Translations under genes and position numbers: made by a program
The notes under the pieces: model-generated
What the model saw: the letters and a program-made list of their open reading frames with translations, nothing else
Told to the model about the DNA's origin: nothing
The model's database searches: none
Shown: one piece after another, positions 53,670 through 62,932 of the stretch
How the letters are laid out: the number at the start of each line of letters is the position of its first letter
How positions within the stretch are numbered: position 1 is the first letter of the stretch
Origin: Rhizobium sp. SG_E_25_P2
GTDB taxonomy: Bacteria; Pseudomonadota; Alphaproteobacteria; Rhizobiales; Rhizobiaceae
Assembly: GCF_029892285.1 (NCBI RefSeq)
Contig: NZ_JARXVM010000001.1
Location: 248,001 to 312,000, forward strand
DNA: 64,000 nucleotides
Direction of reading: 5' to 3'

Positions 53670-54566
53670 ATGATCACTGTCCTCGGCTCCATCAATATGG
53701 ACCTCATCGCCAATGTGCCGCGTCTTCCCAAGCCTGGCGAAACCGTCACGGGCGACCGCTTCACCACCGCGCCTGGCGGCAAGGGCGCCAATCAGGCCTT
53801 GGCGGCGCGCCGGGCAGGCGCGCAGGTCGCCATGGTGGGAGCGTGTGGCGAGGACGAATTCGCCGGCCCGGCGCTGACCTATCTTCGCTATGACGGAGTC
53901 GAGTTGACGCGCATCAAGAGCGCGGCCACCGCGACCGGCGTCGCGCTGATCTTTGTCGGCAGCGACGGCGAGAACGTTATTTCGATCATCGCAGGCGCGA
54001 ATGGAAAGGTTGGCGTCGAGGACGCCGAGACCGCCGTGGCGTCGATGAAGCGCGGCGACATCCTGATGCTGCAGCTGGAAATTCCGGCGGCAACGATCGA
54101 GGCAGCGTTAAAGGCAGCCCGGGCGCGCGGCGTCCGCACAATCCTCAACATCGCGCCCTTTACTGAAGATGCGCCGAAACTGGCCGCCATGGCCGATTAC
54201 GTCATCGCCAACGAAACCGAGTTCGAACTGCTGGTCGGCCGCCCTGACCTGTCGGCAGAGGAACGTAGGGAGACGATGGAGGCGCGCCATAAGGAATTCC
54301 AGCAGACGCTGATCGTCACGCTTGGCGCTGACGGCGTCGCAGCAATGCACAAGGGTGTCTATTTGACAGCAGCCGGGCTCGACATCGACCCTGTCGATAC
54401 GGTTGGCGCCGGCGACACGTTCTGCGGCTATTTCGGAGCCGGGCTGGACGCGGGCTTGAATTTCGAATCATGTCTCCGTCAAGCTGCGGTGGCAGGATCT
54501 CTGGCCTGCACGAAACCAGGAGCGCAGCCATCCATCCCTTTTCTTGCAGAATTGCGCAATTTATAA
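53670..54566 (+). CDS. rbsK: Ribokinase (PfkB family)
   Basis: The 298-residue sugar kinase has PfkB signature 1 in 'GGKGANQALAARRAGAQV' and signature 2 in 'DTVGAGDTFCGYF' with the catalytic Asp. 'LGSINMDLIANVPRLPKPGET' is typical of ribokinases. It phosphorylates ribose at O5. No ribose transporter is adjacent; the nucleoside hydrolase at 36.4 kb would release ribose, but it is not linked. It probably shares a transcript with rmuC. Confidence 0.9.
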   Translation: MITVLGSINMDLIANVPRLPKPGETVTGDRFTTAPGGKGANQALAARRAGAQVAMVGACGEDEFAGPALTYLRYDGVELTRIKSAATATGVALIFVGSDGENVISIIAGANGKVGVEDAETAVASMKRGDILMLQLEIPAATIEAALKAARARGVRTILNIAPFTEDAPKLAAMADYVIANETEFELLVGRPDLSAEERRETMEARHKEFQQTLIVTLGADGVAAMHKGVYLTAAGLDIDPVDTVGAGDTFCGYFGAGLDAGLNFESCLRQAAVAGSLACTKPGAQPSIPFLAELRNL

Positions 54567-54757
54567 GCAGCAAGAACGTAATTTCTGAGCAATCGCCGGG
54601 AAGCTGAGAATTTCCCGGCCAGCAAATATGAAAGATTCATGATACCTAATGTGTCAGAGCTGATTTTTAGCAATTTTGAAATATTTTACGGCTGATCTTG
54701 ATGGCATTTGCCGGAGATGGGGTTGTTCACCCTGTCCGTTTTCGAGGTTAGCCGCCA

Positions 54758-56989
54758 ATGACGTCCTTCGCGCCGAAATCGCTCGCCATGAAGTTGTTGC
54801 TCGTGACCGGAGCCACGATCGCAGCCCTTCTCGTCGTTTCCAACTTCTTCCTGATTTCCCAAACCCGGGACCGCGTGCAGTCGCTGATCCAAAACCAGGC
54901 GGAGACGGAAGCCAAATCCATCGCCTCGCTCATCGCCGGACAGACCAGCGAACTTGCCAGCGCCGCCCGCACCATGACTGGAGTGATCGGACGCGCCCAT
55001 CAGGACAAGTCGCTCGACCGGAAGGGCGTCATCAATGTGCTGCGCGCCAATCTCGAGCAGCATCCTATGGCGTTCGGCAGTTGGTTCGCCGAAGAGCCCA
55101 AGGCATTTGACGGCCGCAAGGACGAATTGAAGAAGCAGAAGGATCTCGGCGCCAACGAAGACGGCGTTTTCACACCCTATTGGTCCAAGGGTAAGACCGG
55201 CGAGGCGTTCTATTCCACCTTCCGCGCCGACTATGCGGCTGAATGGTACTCCGTTTCCGCCAAGACGCTCAAAGGCTCGATCACCAAGCCCTATCTCGCC
55301 GAAGGTACGGAAGTGCCGACGTCAATGAGTTCGATCTCCTTTCCGGTCATATCCAACGGCAAGCTGATCGGAGTTGGCGGGGTGGACATATCGCTGCGCA
55401 TGCTGGCCGAGTCGCTTTCGGCGCTCAAGCCGTTCGGCACTGGACGTGTGATGCTGGTGTCGCAGGACGGTAAGTGGTTGGTGGCCCCACAGGCCGAGCA
55501 GATGATGAAGGAATATGATGGCGCGGCGCCCGAGGTGGTGAAATCGGCGATGCAATCCGGCAAACTAGCCGAGATCGACGATCTCGACGGGGCCGACGGC
55601 GAAACTTTCAACCGTCTTGTCTATCCCTTCGAACTGACGGGCCTTGGCGTGAGCTGGGTTCTGCTGATCGATGTGCCGCAATCTGCCCTAGCCGGTCCGG
55701 TGCGCGACCAGACGATCCTGATGGTGGCTGGCGGCGTCGCCCTGCTGTTCGCCGTGCTGGGCGGGCTCTATTACGCCGTCCGCGGCTTCGTGCAACGTCC
55801 GATCCGAAGCATCATTTCAGATGTCGTCAGGCTTGAAAACGGCGACTATGCGCATGTGGTCTCCGGCCAGCATCAATCCGATGAAACCGGCGACGTCGCA
55901 CGCGCCCTGGAGGGTTTCCGCCACAAGCTCGCTCGCTCCCAGGACGTCGAGCGCGAATCCGAAGCGCACCGCCGGGCGACGGAAAGCGAACGCGCCCGAA
56001 CTGAAAATGAACGGCTGGAGAATGCGCGGGTTCAAAACCTCGTGGTCACCGAAGTCGGAAAAGCGCTTGAGAAATTATCAAGCGGTGACCTGACATGTCG
56101 CATCGACGGCGCGTTCCCAGGTGAATATCAAAGCCTGCGCGACAACTTCAATTCCGCCGTCGAAAGTCTCGAGCAGACCGTGCAGATGGTCAATGCGGCA
56201 GTGGTGGCCATCAACGGCGGCACGAGCGAAATTTCCAGCAGCGCCAATGATCTGTCGCGTCGCACCGAACAGCAGGCGGCGCAACTTGAGGAAACGGCGG
56301 CTGCGCTCAACGAGCTCACCGAGCAGGTGCAGTCGAGCGCCGACAATGCGCGCAACGCCGCAGGCGCCGTGCAGAAGGCCTCGAATGACGCCGAGCATTC
56401 CGGCAAGATCGTACAGAGCGCCATACAGGCCATGCAGGGCATCGAGCAGTCATCGGGCCAGATCTCCAACATCATCGGCGTCATCGACGAAATCGCTTTC
56501 CAGACCAACCTTTTGGCGCTGAACGCAGGCGTTGAAGCCGCCCGCGCCGGAGAGGCGGGCAAGGGCTTTGCTGTGGTGGCGCAGGAAGTGCGCGAACTCG
56601 CACAACGCTCCGCAACAGCGGCCAAGGAGATCAAGACGCTGATCAGCGCGTCGGAGGCGCAGGTGCATGACGGCGTCAATCTCGTTGCCCAGACCGGAGA
56701 TACCCTGCAGGCGATCGCCCAGCAGGTTCTGCAGATCAACGGCCTGATCAAGATGATCTCGGTTTCGGCCAGCGAGCAGGCGACGGGCCTTAAGGAAATG
56801 AACTCGGCCATGCATCAGATGGATCAGGTGACGCAGCAAAACGCCGCCATGGTCGAAGAAACGACCGCCGCCTCCATGACGCTCAGTGAAGAAGCCGAGA
56901 GCCTCAAGAACCTGGTGGCCCGCTTCCGCACCTCCGGTCATGCAGGCGCCAATGCCTTGCATTCGGTGGCCCGCAGGATGCGCGCCTGA
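54758..56989 (+). CDS. Methyl-accepting chemotaxis protein with a Cache domain
   Basis: The 743-residue protein has a first membrane segment at about 13-30, a periplasmic double-Cache domain at about 45-315 ('SWFAEEPKAFDGR', 'YSTFRADYAAEWYSV', 'SISFPVISNGKLIGVGGVDISL'), and a second membrane segment at about 325-345. HAMP-type helices and a methyl-accepting domain follow, with '[38 protein letters not shown]' (split family tip). There is no pentapeptide tether at the C-terminus. It senses small molecules; Cache domains of this kind often bind amino or organic acids. The ligand cannot be predicted. Confidence 0.92.
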   Translation: MTSFAPKSLAMKLLLVTGATIAALLVVSNFFLISQTRDRVQSLIQNQAETEAKSIASLIAGQTSELASAARTMTGVIGRAHQDKSLDRKGVINVLRANLEQHPMAFGSWFAEEPKAFDGRKDELKKQKDLGANEDGVFTPYWSKGKTGEAFYSTFRADYAAEWYSVSAKTLKGSITKPYLAEGTEVPTSMSSISFPVISNGKLIGVGGVDISLRMLAESLSALKPFGTGRVMLVSQDGKWLVAPQAEQMMKEYDGAAPEVVKSAMQSGKLAEIDDLDGADGETFNRLVYPFELTGLGVSWVLLIDVPQSALAGPVRDQTILMVAGGVALLFAVLGGLYYAVRGFVQRPIRSIISDVVRLENGDYAHVVSGQHQSDETGDVARALEGFRHKLARSQDVERESEAHRRATESERARTENERLENARVQNLVVTEVGKALEKLSSGDLTCRIDGAFPGEYQSLRDNFNSAVESLEQTVQMVNAAVVAINGGTSEISSSANDLSRRTEQQAAQLEETAAALNELTEQVQSSADNARNAAGAVQKASNDAEHSGKIVQSAIQAMQGIEQSSGQISNIIGVIDEIAFQTNLLALNAGVEAARAGEAGKGFAVVAQEVRELAQRSATAAKEIKTLISASEAQVHDGVNLVAQTGDTLQAIAQQVLQINGLIKMISVSASEQATGLKEMNSAMHQMDQVTQQNAAMVEETTAASMTLSEEAESLKNLVARFRTSGHAGANALHSVARRMRA

Positions 56990-57009
56990 TCATCGCGATG
57001 GGATCTCAA

Positions 57010-57039
57010 AAAAGGGTGGAGGCTCAGCCCTGCCCTTTT
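57010..57039 (+). terminator. Terminator of the Cache chemoreceptor gene
   Basis: AAAAGGG (57010-57016) pairs with CCCTTTT (57033-57039), with an inner GGCT-c-AGCC stem. It lies about 20 bases after the stop. Confidence 0.7.
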
Positions 57040-57685
57040 CCGCGGGCCATCTGGAAGATAACGGAGGCCTAAAATCCGAAAGCCAAGCCATAGCGAGACG
57101 GCGCCTTCCTTTGCGACATGATTAAATTAGCGGCGCCGACACTGCTGCCGCTATTTCTCATTGGAGCCGGAAAGTATTATCTTTGTATTCTTCAGTCGGA
57201 TTTCTTTATCCTCCCCGCCTTCAATTTCTTCAATTCAACTTTTTGAACATCATAAAAGCATGCGCCATGGAAGAATATTCGCAGGATACATTGATTTTTT
57301 TCGCGCCTTCATCGCCGCGATCAACAGGATTTCCTTATATATCGTGGAATTTTAATTTTGAGGATTAACAAAATTTCCTATCAGCGGCGATGGTCGGCGA
57401 ATTTTCCACTCGAAGACCTACTTTAAATTGGAGATCGCGATGTTATTCATGGCTTGTGCAGGCGATAAAACAACTTATAAAAGAGCACCGAATCATCGTT
57501 GTGCAGGAATGTAAAGTGCGTAAGGTCGGCGAGTTGACACTTCGGGTCAGAACGCAACTGATCTACGATGACGAAATTTAATTAATGGACATCCGTGCTC
57601 GGAGAGGAATGGCCGGAACGGCCAACGTGGTGCGGATTTAGGTGTTCAACCCATATGTTGAATCATTGATCGGGCGGGAATCGAC
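57040..57685. other. A+T-rich intergenic stretch
   Basis: About 650 bases with much lower GC content than the surroundings, especially 57160-57500. A 63-codon frame at 57390-57581 and shorter ones exist, but ribosome sites and family patterns are lacking. The low GC suggests either a remnant of foreign DNA or an unusual regulatory region before the PAS-like gene. Nothing more specific can be supported. Confidence 0.45.
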
Positions 57686-58114
57686 GTGTTCAGGATTTCG
57701 AAAGCGACAACTTTTCTCCGGCAGTCCCTTGTTACCGATCACGGCGATGCGGACGCGCATGACGTCGACCGTTTCTGCTCGACGGAAGCATGGGTTGGAG
57801 ACCTGGCGAATGGCCTGTTTCAGATCGGGCGGGTCAGCGGTTATTTTCATGGCCTGGAACAGGGTGAATGTGGGCTTCTGACCCTGCTGCGCTGCTACGA
57901 GCCAAATGATCGCGTTCATATCCTCGAACTGCTCGAAGACGCGTCTTCGTCGCCATCATCCTTCTGCTTCTCGACCTATATCATTTGCGGCCCAGAAGAG
58001 CGCCAGCCGGTAATGTGCGTGGGCGAATCCATGGGCTTTGGCGACACCACCCATGGCGCGATGCGCGGCGTCTTCATCTTCCCGCGCATTATTCCGGCTC
58101 AAGGCTCGCACTGA
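57686..58114 (+). CDS. PAS-like sensory protein without output domain
   Basis: The 142-residue protein starts with GTG (GGGAA 5 bases upstream). It shows a PAS-like pattern: 'WVGDLANGLFQIGRVSGYFHGL', 'CGLLTLLRCYEPNDRVHILELLE' and 'SSFCFSTYIICGPEERQPVMCVGES' (short family-like stretches). The end 'GVFIFPRIIP' is strand-like. No kinase, cyclase or DNA-binding part is present. It may act as a stand-alone sensor binding a partner. The assignment is from pattern only and the start is uncertain. Confidence 0.58.
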   Translation: MFRISKATTFLRQSLVTDHGDADAHDVDRFCSTEAWVGDLANGLFQIGRVSGYFHGLEQGECGLLTLLRCYEPNDRVHILELLEDASSSPSSFCFSTYIICGPEERQPVMCVGESMGFGDTTHGAMRGVFIFPRIIPAQGSH

Positions 58115-58201
58115 CGCCGGCGCGCTTACGAAACGCGAATTCCTGGCGGTCGCTTTTCCGAAATTTTTCCACCGTTTCGTTGATCGCGCGGACTGTTCAC
58201 C

Positions 58202-58226
58202 AGATGAAGACGAAACGTCTTCATCT
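58202..58226. promoter_or_regulatory. Perfect 11-base hairpin upstream of doxX
   Basis: AGATGAAGACG (58202-58212), AAA and CGTCTTCATCT (58216-58226) form a perfect stem. It lies 60 bases before the DoxX start and could be a terminator of the PAS-like gene or an operator. A second, weaker inverted repeat, CTAAAC...GTTTAG, lies at 58238-58261. Confidence 0.5.
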
Positions 58227-58286
58227 ACGCATATATCCTAAACAATTAGAACATGGTTTAGTCTCTTCATCGAAATGGAGAGTCCA

Positions 58287-58712
58287 ATGACCAACAACGT
58301 CCTCATTCTCATCGCCCGCATCCTTCTGTCGTTCATGTTCATCATGGCCGGTTTCGGCAAATTGATGGATCCCGGCCAGACCGCCGGCATGATCGCTGGC
58401 GCCGGCATGCCCGCCGCCACCGCTCTGGCCTATCTCGCCGGCCTGTTCGAACTGGTTGCGGGTCTCGCCGTACTCGTCGGCTTCCAGACCAAGATCGCCG
58501 GCTTCGCTTTGGCCGCCTTCTGCGTCTTCACCGGCGCGTTGTTCCACAGCGGCACCATCGCCGTTCCCGGCTGGCCGGAGGCTGCGCTCGGCTGGCTGAA
58601 CGCACTGAACTCGATCATGTTGTTTAAGAACTTCACGCTCGCCGGCGCTTACATCCTGCTCGCCGTGTCTGGCGCTGGCGCCTATTCGGTCGACGCCCGT
58701 CGCGCAGGCTGA
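58287..58712 (+). CDS. DoxX family membrane protein
   Basis: The 141-residue protein has four membrane segments and the DoxX pattern 'LIARILLSFMFIMAGFGKLMDP', 'ELVAGLAVLVGFQTKIAGFALAAFC' (hydrophobic core, split) and 'LFKNFTLAGAYILLAVSGAGAYSVD'. DoxX-like proteins of bacteria are linked to respiratory or thiol redox stress, but most, including this one, have no assigned reaction. I use the ATG at 58287, which has GGAG 6 bases upstream; another ATG four codons earlier has none. Confidence 0.88.
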   Translation: MTNNVLILIARILLSFMFIMAGFGKLMDPGQTAGMIAGAGMPAATALAYLAGLFELVAGLAVLVGFQTKIAGFALAAFCVFTGALFHSGTIAVPGWPEAALGWLNALNSIMLFKNFTLAGAYILLAVSGAGAYSVDARRAG

Positions 58713-58738
58713 TCCCCCGGACAAGTCTGGAAATACTG

Positions 58739-58771
58739 CGGCGGAGCCTCAAGCTCCGCCGTTTCTGTTTT
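58739..58771. terminator. Intrinsic terminator after doxX
   Basis: CGGCGGAGC (58739-58747) pairs with GCTCCGCCG (58753-58761), followed by TTTCTGTTTT. It lies between convergent doxX and the epimerase gene. Confidence 0.82.
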
Positions 58772-58789
58772 GACTATTTTGCGGAATGA

Positions 58790-59626
58790 TCAGCGACGGA
58801 TGACGTTGCACAACCCCGCCACCGCCTGCGGATCGCGCGGATGCACCTGTGCGGCGCCAAAACTCAAAAGATGACGCGCGCCGTAGAGATCGGCGATCCG
58901 CTCGGCGGCGTCTCGCAACGTCACCGGTTCGCCAGAGCAGACATTGACGACGCCGGTCTGGCCGGTATCGACCAATCCGGCCACATCGGCGCCGGCGATC
59001 TCGACATTGAGGAAATCGCGGATCTTGTCGCCGGCCGACAGGCTCATGGCTTCGCCCGCCTTGAGCTTGCGATGCAGGGTCGGAAAGAGGCGCGCCGGAT
59101 GCTCGCCTTCCCCGAACAGATAGAAGAGACGCGCCCAGGCGAAATCGACGCCTGCGTGATCGAAACGCCGTCGGGCGGCGAGATAGAATGCGAGCTTCGC
59201 CGCGGCGTAGAGCGTGAACGGTCCGAGCGGCGATGTATCGGTGATCCCACTGTTTGGCAGCCGATATTCGAAACAGGTGCCGATGCCCACAAAACGCCGC
59301 ACACCGGCGAGACAGGCCGCATCGGCGAGCCGCAAGCTCCCCTGCAGGCAGCGGATATTCTCTGCGGAATCGAGATATAGTCCCGGCTCGACAAACCAGG
59401 CGGCGTGGATCACGGCATCGACGCCCTCAAGACGCGAAAGCCACCAGGCTTCGCTTTCCCCGAAGAGGTCGGCGGTCGGGACGATGTCAACCAGGCCTGG
59501 ACACGCCGCGGAAACTCCGCGGTCGGGCCGCGCGGTCAGGCGCACGCCATAGCCGCGGCTCAGAAGCGACTTGACGATCTGTCGCCCCACAAATCCGGTT
59601 CCACCTGTCACCAGCACTGTTTTCAA
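58790..59626 (-). CDS. NAD-dependent epimerase/dehydratase
   Basis: The 278-residue protein is an extended SDR with 'VLVTGGTGFVGRQIV' (residues about 4-18), 'VIHAAWFVEPG' and a Tyr-x3-Lys in 'LYAAAKLAFYL'. A purine-rich GGGGGAA is just upstream of a TTG start at 59626; no ATG fits the family start, and a GTG three codons later is possible. The family converts nucleotide sugars. It is divergent from the first FkbM gene and belongs to the surface-glycan-like cluster. Confidence 0.82.
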   Translation of the reverse strand: MKTVLVTGGTGFVGRQIVKSLLSRGYGVRLTARPDRGVSAACPGLVDIVPTADLFGESEAWWLSRLEGVDAVIHAAWFVEPGLYLDSAENIRCLQGSLRLADAACLAGVRRFVGIGTCFEYRLPNSGITDTSPLGPFTLYAAAKLAFYLAARRRFDHAGVDFAWARLFYLFGEGEHPARLFPTLHRKLKAGEAMSLSAGDKIRDFLNVEIAGADVAGLVDTGQTGVVNVCSGEPVTLRDAAERIADLYGARHLLSFGAAQVHPRDPQAVAGLCNVIRR

Positions 59627-59734
59627 ACAATTCCCCCGGTTCAATACCACGCCACGGATGTATTCGACGTCATGAATAGCTCCGTGCAAGGATCGGGGGA
59701 ATATGGTGATCACCGTTAACCAGAGATTCGTAGG

Positions 59735-60952
59735 ATGCCGCAGCTTTTGGATATGACAGGCAGCGCCCGAATGCGGCATGGCGCGCGCATATTTTCCAGC
59801 CCGCCGGGCGTCATCAGGTCGCTCGGACTGCTGGAGGAAATCGCCAACGGAGCGCCATTCGCCGCGCCTATTCGCGATCAATCGGGAATAGGTTTGTACG
59901 GCGCCGGCGATTTCGGCCGCATGGCGCTGGATGTGCTGAAGGCGCTGTGGATTCGACCGGCTTTCATCATCGACCAGAGGGCCAAGGCCGCCCGCGACAA
60001 TCCCGCATTCGCGGGCATTCCCATTTATGCGCCGGACGAGGCGCCCGATGCTCTGAAGCAACAGGCGCAGATCCTGGTCACGGTGGCGACCGCACCCTAT
60101 GCGCCCATCGAAAACGCCCTTCACGAGCGCGGCTTTCAGCATGTCGCGCCTTTCTATGACTTTTCTCAGCGTTTTCGCCACATTCACCCCTTGTCGAACG
60201 GTTGGCGGCTGGACGCGTTCACCTCGCATGACCAAGCCATGGTGGCCAATGTTCTTCAGGGGCTCGAAGATGATATGTCGCGCGCCCATCACCTGCAATT
60301 TCTCGCCTGGCGGCGGCTTCGGCAGGAGTGGACGTTCGACGGCGCGCCGGTCGACACCTCCAATCGCTACTTCATTCCAGACGTCGAGACGCTGCTTGCG
60401 CAACACGAGCGCTTCGTCGACGCGGGCGCCTATCGCGGCGGCGTATCGATTGAACTTTCAAAACGCCGTTCCGATTGGGGCAGCATCACCGCGATTGAAC
60501 CGGACCCGCTCAATCGCGCGGATATGACCGACGCTTTCGCCGCGGCTTTCCCGGATGCGGCAAGACAGCCGCTCATATTCGATTGCGCGCTCGGCGCGGC
60601 CAATGGCGAAGCCTCGTTCCATCACGGTCTCGGCTATGCCTCGCAGCTCTCCGTCACCGGTGGACTTGTTGCGCAATTGCGGGCGCTGGATGATCTGGAC
60701 CTGTCACCAACATTTCTCAAACTTCACCTCGAAGGCGGCGAACTCGACGCGCTCAAGGGAGCCAGCCGCACGCTCGCCAAGCAACGCCCCATCATCGCCG
60801 CGACTATCTATCACAACGACGACGGGGTCTGGCGCACGCCGCTCTATCTGATGCAGACCCTGAAGGACTATCGTTTCCTCCTCCGCCTGCACGCCTGGTG
60901 CGGCACGGGCGCGGTGCTTTACGCCCTGCCCCGCGAAAGGTCGGCGCCATGA
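59735..60952 (+). CDS. FkbM-family methyltransferase with an N-terminal Rossmann-like domain (1)
   Basis: The 405-residue protein has an N-terminal nucleotide-binding-like domain ('IGLYGAGDFGRMALDVLK', glycine motif at residues 54-61, up to about 130). Its C-terminal FkbM methyltransferase contains 'RFVDAGAYRGGVSIEL' and 'FLKLHLEGGELDALKGA'. FkbM proteins O-methylate sugars or hydroxy groups using SAM. The gene shares its architecture with the next gene, whose ATG overlaps its stop by four bases (ATGA). Glycan or lipid decoration is likely. Confidence 0.85.
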   Translation: MPQLLDMTGSARMRHGARIFSSPPGVIRSLGLLEEIANGAPFAAPIRDQSGIGLYGAGDFGRMALDVLKALWIRPAFIIDQRAKAARDNPAFAGIPIYAPDEAPDALKQQAQILVTVATAPYAPIENALHERGFQHVAPFYDFSQRFRHIHPLSNGWRLDAFTSHDQAMVANVLQGLEDDMSRAHHLQFLAWRRLRQEWTFDGAPVDTSNRYFIPDVETLLAQHERFVDAGAYRGGVSIELSKRRSDWGSITAIEPDPLNRADMTDAFAAAFPDAARQPLIFDCALGAANGEASFHHGLGYASQLSVTGGLVAQLRALDDLDLSPTFLKLHLEGGELDALKGASRTLAKQRPIIAATIYHNDDGVWRTPLYLMQTLKDYRFLLRLHAWCGTGAVLYALPRERSAP

Positions 60953-62034
60953 CGCCCGGTTTCGACACGCTCGCCGAATGGGCTGGGCAAATCCGCCGAT
61001 CCACGCCCGAAGGCCTGCTGTCCGGGACGAAGCCTGCGGCGCTTTATGGCTATGGCTTTCTCGGCCGCTTCGCCCACACGGACCTGCTGAACCAGGGCGT
61101 CGACCTTCATTGCGCCTATGATGGCAAACCGGAATTGGATGGGCAGACCGTGAACGGGCTCGAAATCCGCTCCCCCACCCGTCTCGGCGCAGACAAGCCG
61201 CCCTTCGTTTTCGTCAGCGCCCGCCACGCGGTGCGTGACGTCTCCATGAGGCTCGACGCGCTCGGCATCGCCCATGTTTCTGTCGACGCCCATTATGTTG
61301 CGCGCGATATAGACGCCTACAAGCAAATTCACGACGACTGGCTGACCGACGAGCGCTCCCGGTCGACTTTGCGCGCGGTGATGGCGACGATGCTGACGGG
61401 CGATAAAGCCTATGTCGCGGGGGTGTTCGAACGCGACCAGTATTTCTGCCTGCCACAATTCTGCGGGTCGGAGAAGGAAATCTATGTCGATGCCGGCGCC
61501 TATGTCGGCGACAGTCTCGAGCGTTTTCTCTGGAGCCAGAACGGCGTCTTTCACAAGGCGCTCTGCTTCGAGCCGGGCATGCGCCAGTTTCGCGCGCTCG
61601 CCAATCGCCGCCGTCGGCTGATCAGCGAATGGGCGCTCGACGAGAACCAGATCGCTGTCATCCCAGCCGCGCTGGGTGAGACGGATCAAACCGCCTCAGC
61701 CGCCACCAGCAGCGGCGACATGACCAGCCTGGCGCTGTCTGATGCAGGCGAGCACCCGATCAAGATCCTCTCGCTCGACGCGCATCTCGCCGGCGAGCGT
61801 GTGAGCATGATCAAGGCGGATGTCGAAGGCATGGAAATGCCGCTGCTTCGCGGCGCCGCCGAGACCATCCGCCGACACAGGCCCAAACTCGCCATCTGCG
61901 TCTATCATTACCCCTCGGATATTCCGGTCATCAGCCGGACCATCAAATCGCTCGTTCCGGACTATCGTTTCGCGCTGCGGCACCATTCGCCGCAGTTCAT
62001 GGAAACGGTGCTCTACGCCTGGGTCGAGACCTGA
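60949..62034 (+). CDS. FkbM-family methyltransferase with an N-terminal Rossmann-like domain (2)
   Basis: The 361-residue protein repeats the layout of its neighbour: an N-terminal glycine motif 'ALYGYGFLGRF' (residues about 31-41) with a Rossmann-like stretch to about 130, then an FkbM methyltransferase with 'IYVDAGAYVGDSLERFL', 'CFEPGMRQFR' and 'MIKADVEGMEMPLLRG'. The two proteins are clearly related but distant, so they are old paralogues, possibly methylating different positions of one glycan. The ATG overlaps the previous stop. The CmcI-like gene starts 12 bases downstream. Confidence 0.87.
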   Translation: MTPGFDTLAEWAGQIRRSTPEGLLSGTKPAALYGYGFLGRFAHTDLLNQGVDLHCAYDGKPELDGQTVNGLEIRSPTRLGADKPPFVFVSARHAVRDVSMRLDALGIAHVSVDAHYVARDIDAYKQIHDDWLTDERSRSTLRAVMATMLTGDKAYVAGVFERDQYFCLPQFCGSEKEIYVDAGAYVGDSLERFLWSQNGVFHKALCFEPGMRQFRALANRRRRLISEWALDENQIAVIPAALGETDQTASAATSSGDMTSLALSDAGEHPIKILSLDAHLAGERVSMIKADVEGMEMPLLRGAAETIRRHRPKLAICVYHYPSDIPVISRTIKSLVPDYRFALRHHSPQFMETVLYAWVET

Positions 62035-62046
62035 AAGGAAGCCGTT

Positions 62047-62859
62047 ATGGATCCCGTCGAACATTTCCGCCAATTGGTCGCCAACAATATCCGCAAGATC
62101 GGCGAAGACAGAGATTTTCTCGGCCTGTCCAATATCTGGGTGCGGGAATCGATCCGGCATGGCTATGCACAGAATTTCACCTGGCTCGGCCGTCCCGTCA
62201 TCCAGGTGCCGCAGGATCTCTATGCGATCCAGGAACTGATCTGGGCCTGCCGGCCCGATCTCATCATCGAAACCGGCATCGCCCATGGCGGCTCGCTGGT
62301 GACCTCGGCCTCGATGCTGGCGCTCATGGATTATTGCGACGCCGTGGTCGAAGGCAAGGTTCTCGACCCCAAGGCCAGCCGCAGAAAGGTGGTCGGCGTC
62401 GACATCGACATCCGCGCCCATAACCGTTCGGCGATCGACGCCCATCCGATGCGCCACAAGATCCATCTGATCGAGGGCTCCTCCGTCTCCGCCGAGGTGA
62501 TGGCCCAGATCGAACAGCATGCCGAGGGTTATGAGCGGATCATGGTCTTCCTCGATTCCAACCATACGCATGAGCATGTGCTTCAGGAACTGGAGCTTTA
62601 CGCGCCTTATGTCAGCAAGGGCTCCTATTGCGTGGTGTGGGACACCGGCGTCGAAGACCTGCCGGAGGGCTTCACCGCCGATCGCCCCTGGGGCAAGGGC
62701 GACAATCCGAAGACGGCCGTCTGGGAATATCGCAAGCGCCTGGAGAGCGAAGGCCGCAAGGGCCGCGACGGCGAGCCGCTGAACCTCGACATCGACCTCA
62801 CCATCGAACACAAGATCGCCATCACCGCTTCGCCGGATGGGTTCCTGAAGCGGGTGTGA
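62047..62859 (+). CDS. CmcI-like (cephalosporin hydroxylase family) methyltransferase-fold protein
   Basis: The 270-residue protein has 'PDLIIETGIAHGGSLVTSASML' (SAM-type glycine motif), 'VVGVDIDIRAHNR', 'LIEGSSVSAEV' and 'IMVFLDSNHTHEHVLQELELYAPYVSKGSYCVVWDTG' (split family core). The family name comes from the cephamycin enzyme CmcI, but in non-producers it lies in surface-polysaccharide loci and probably methylates sugars. It is the third gene of an operon with two FkbM genes. AAGGAAG precedes the ATG. Confidence 0.87.
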   Translation: MDPVEHFRQLVANNIRKIGEDRDFLGLSNIWVRESIRHGYAQNFTWLGRPVIQVPQDLYAIQELIWACRPDLIIETGIAHGGSLVTSASMLALMDYCDAVVEGKVLDPKASRRKVVGVDIDIRAHNRSAIDAHPMRHKIHLIEGSSVSAEVMAQIEQHAEGYERIMVFLDSNHTHEHVLQELELYAPYVSKGSYCVVWDTGVEDLPEGFTADRPWGKGDNPKTAVWEYRKRLESEGRKGRDGEPLNLDIDLTIEHKIAITASPDGFLKRV

Positions 62860-62882
62860 CAGGAACCGCGCACAGCAATGAG

Positions 62883-62910
62883 AAAAGCCGGGTCGAACGC
62901 CCGGCTTTTT
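62883..62910. terminator. Bidirectional terminator
   Basis: AAAAGCCGGG (62883-62892) pairs with CCCGGCTTTT (62900-62909) and ends in a T run on the plus strand and an A run, hence T on the minus strand, on the other side. It lies between convergent CmcI-like and radical SAM genes. Confidence 0.85.
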
Positions 62911-62932
62911 CATTGTTCAGATGGGGCTTGAA

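Noticed and set aside
57390-57581. A 63-codon frame in the low-GC stretch
   Set aside because: Length is near chance for A+T-rich DNA here, and there is no good ribosome site or family pattern.
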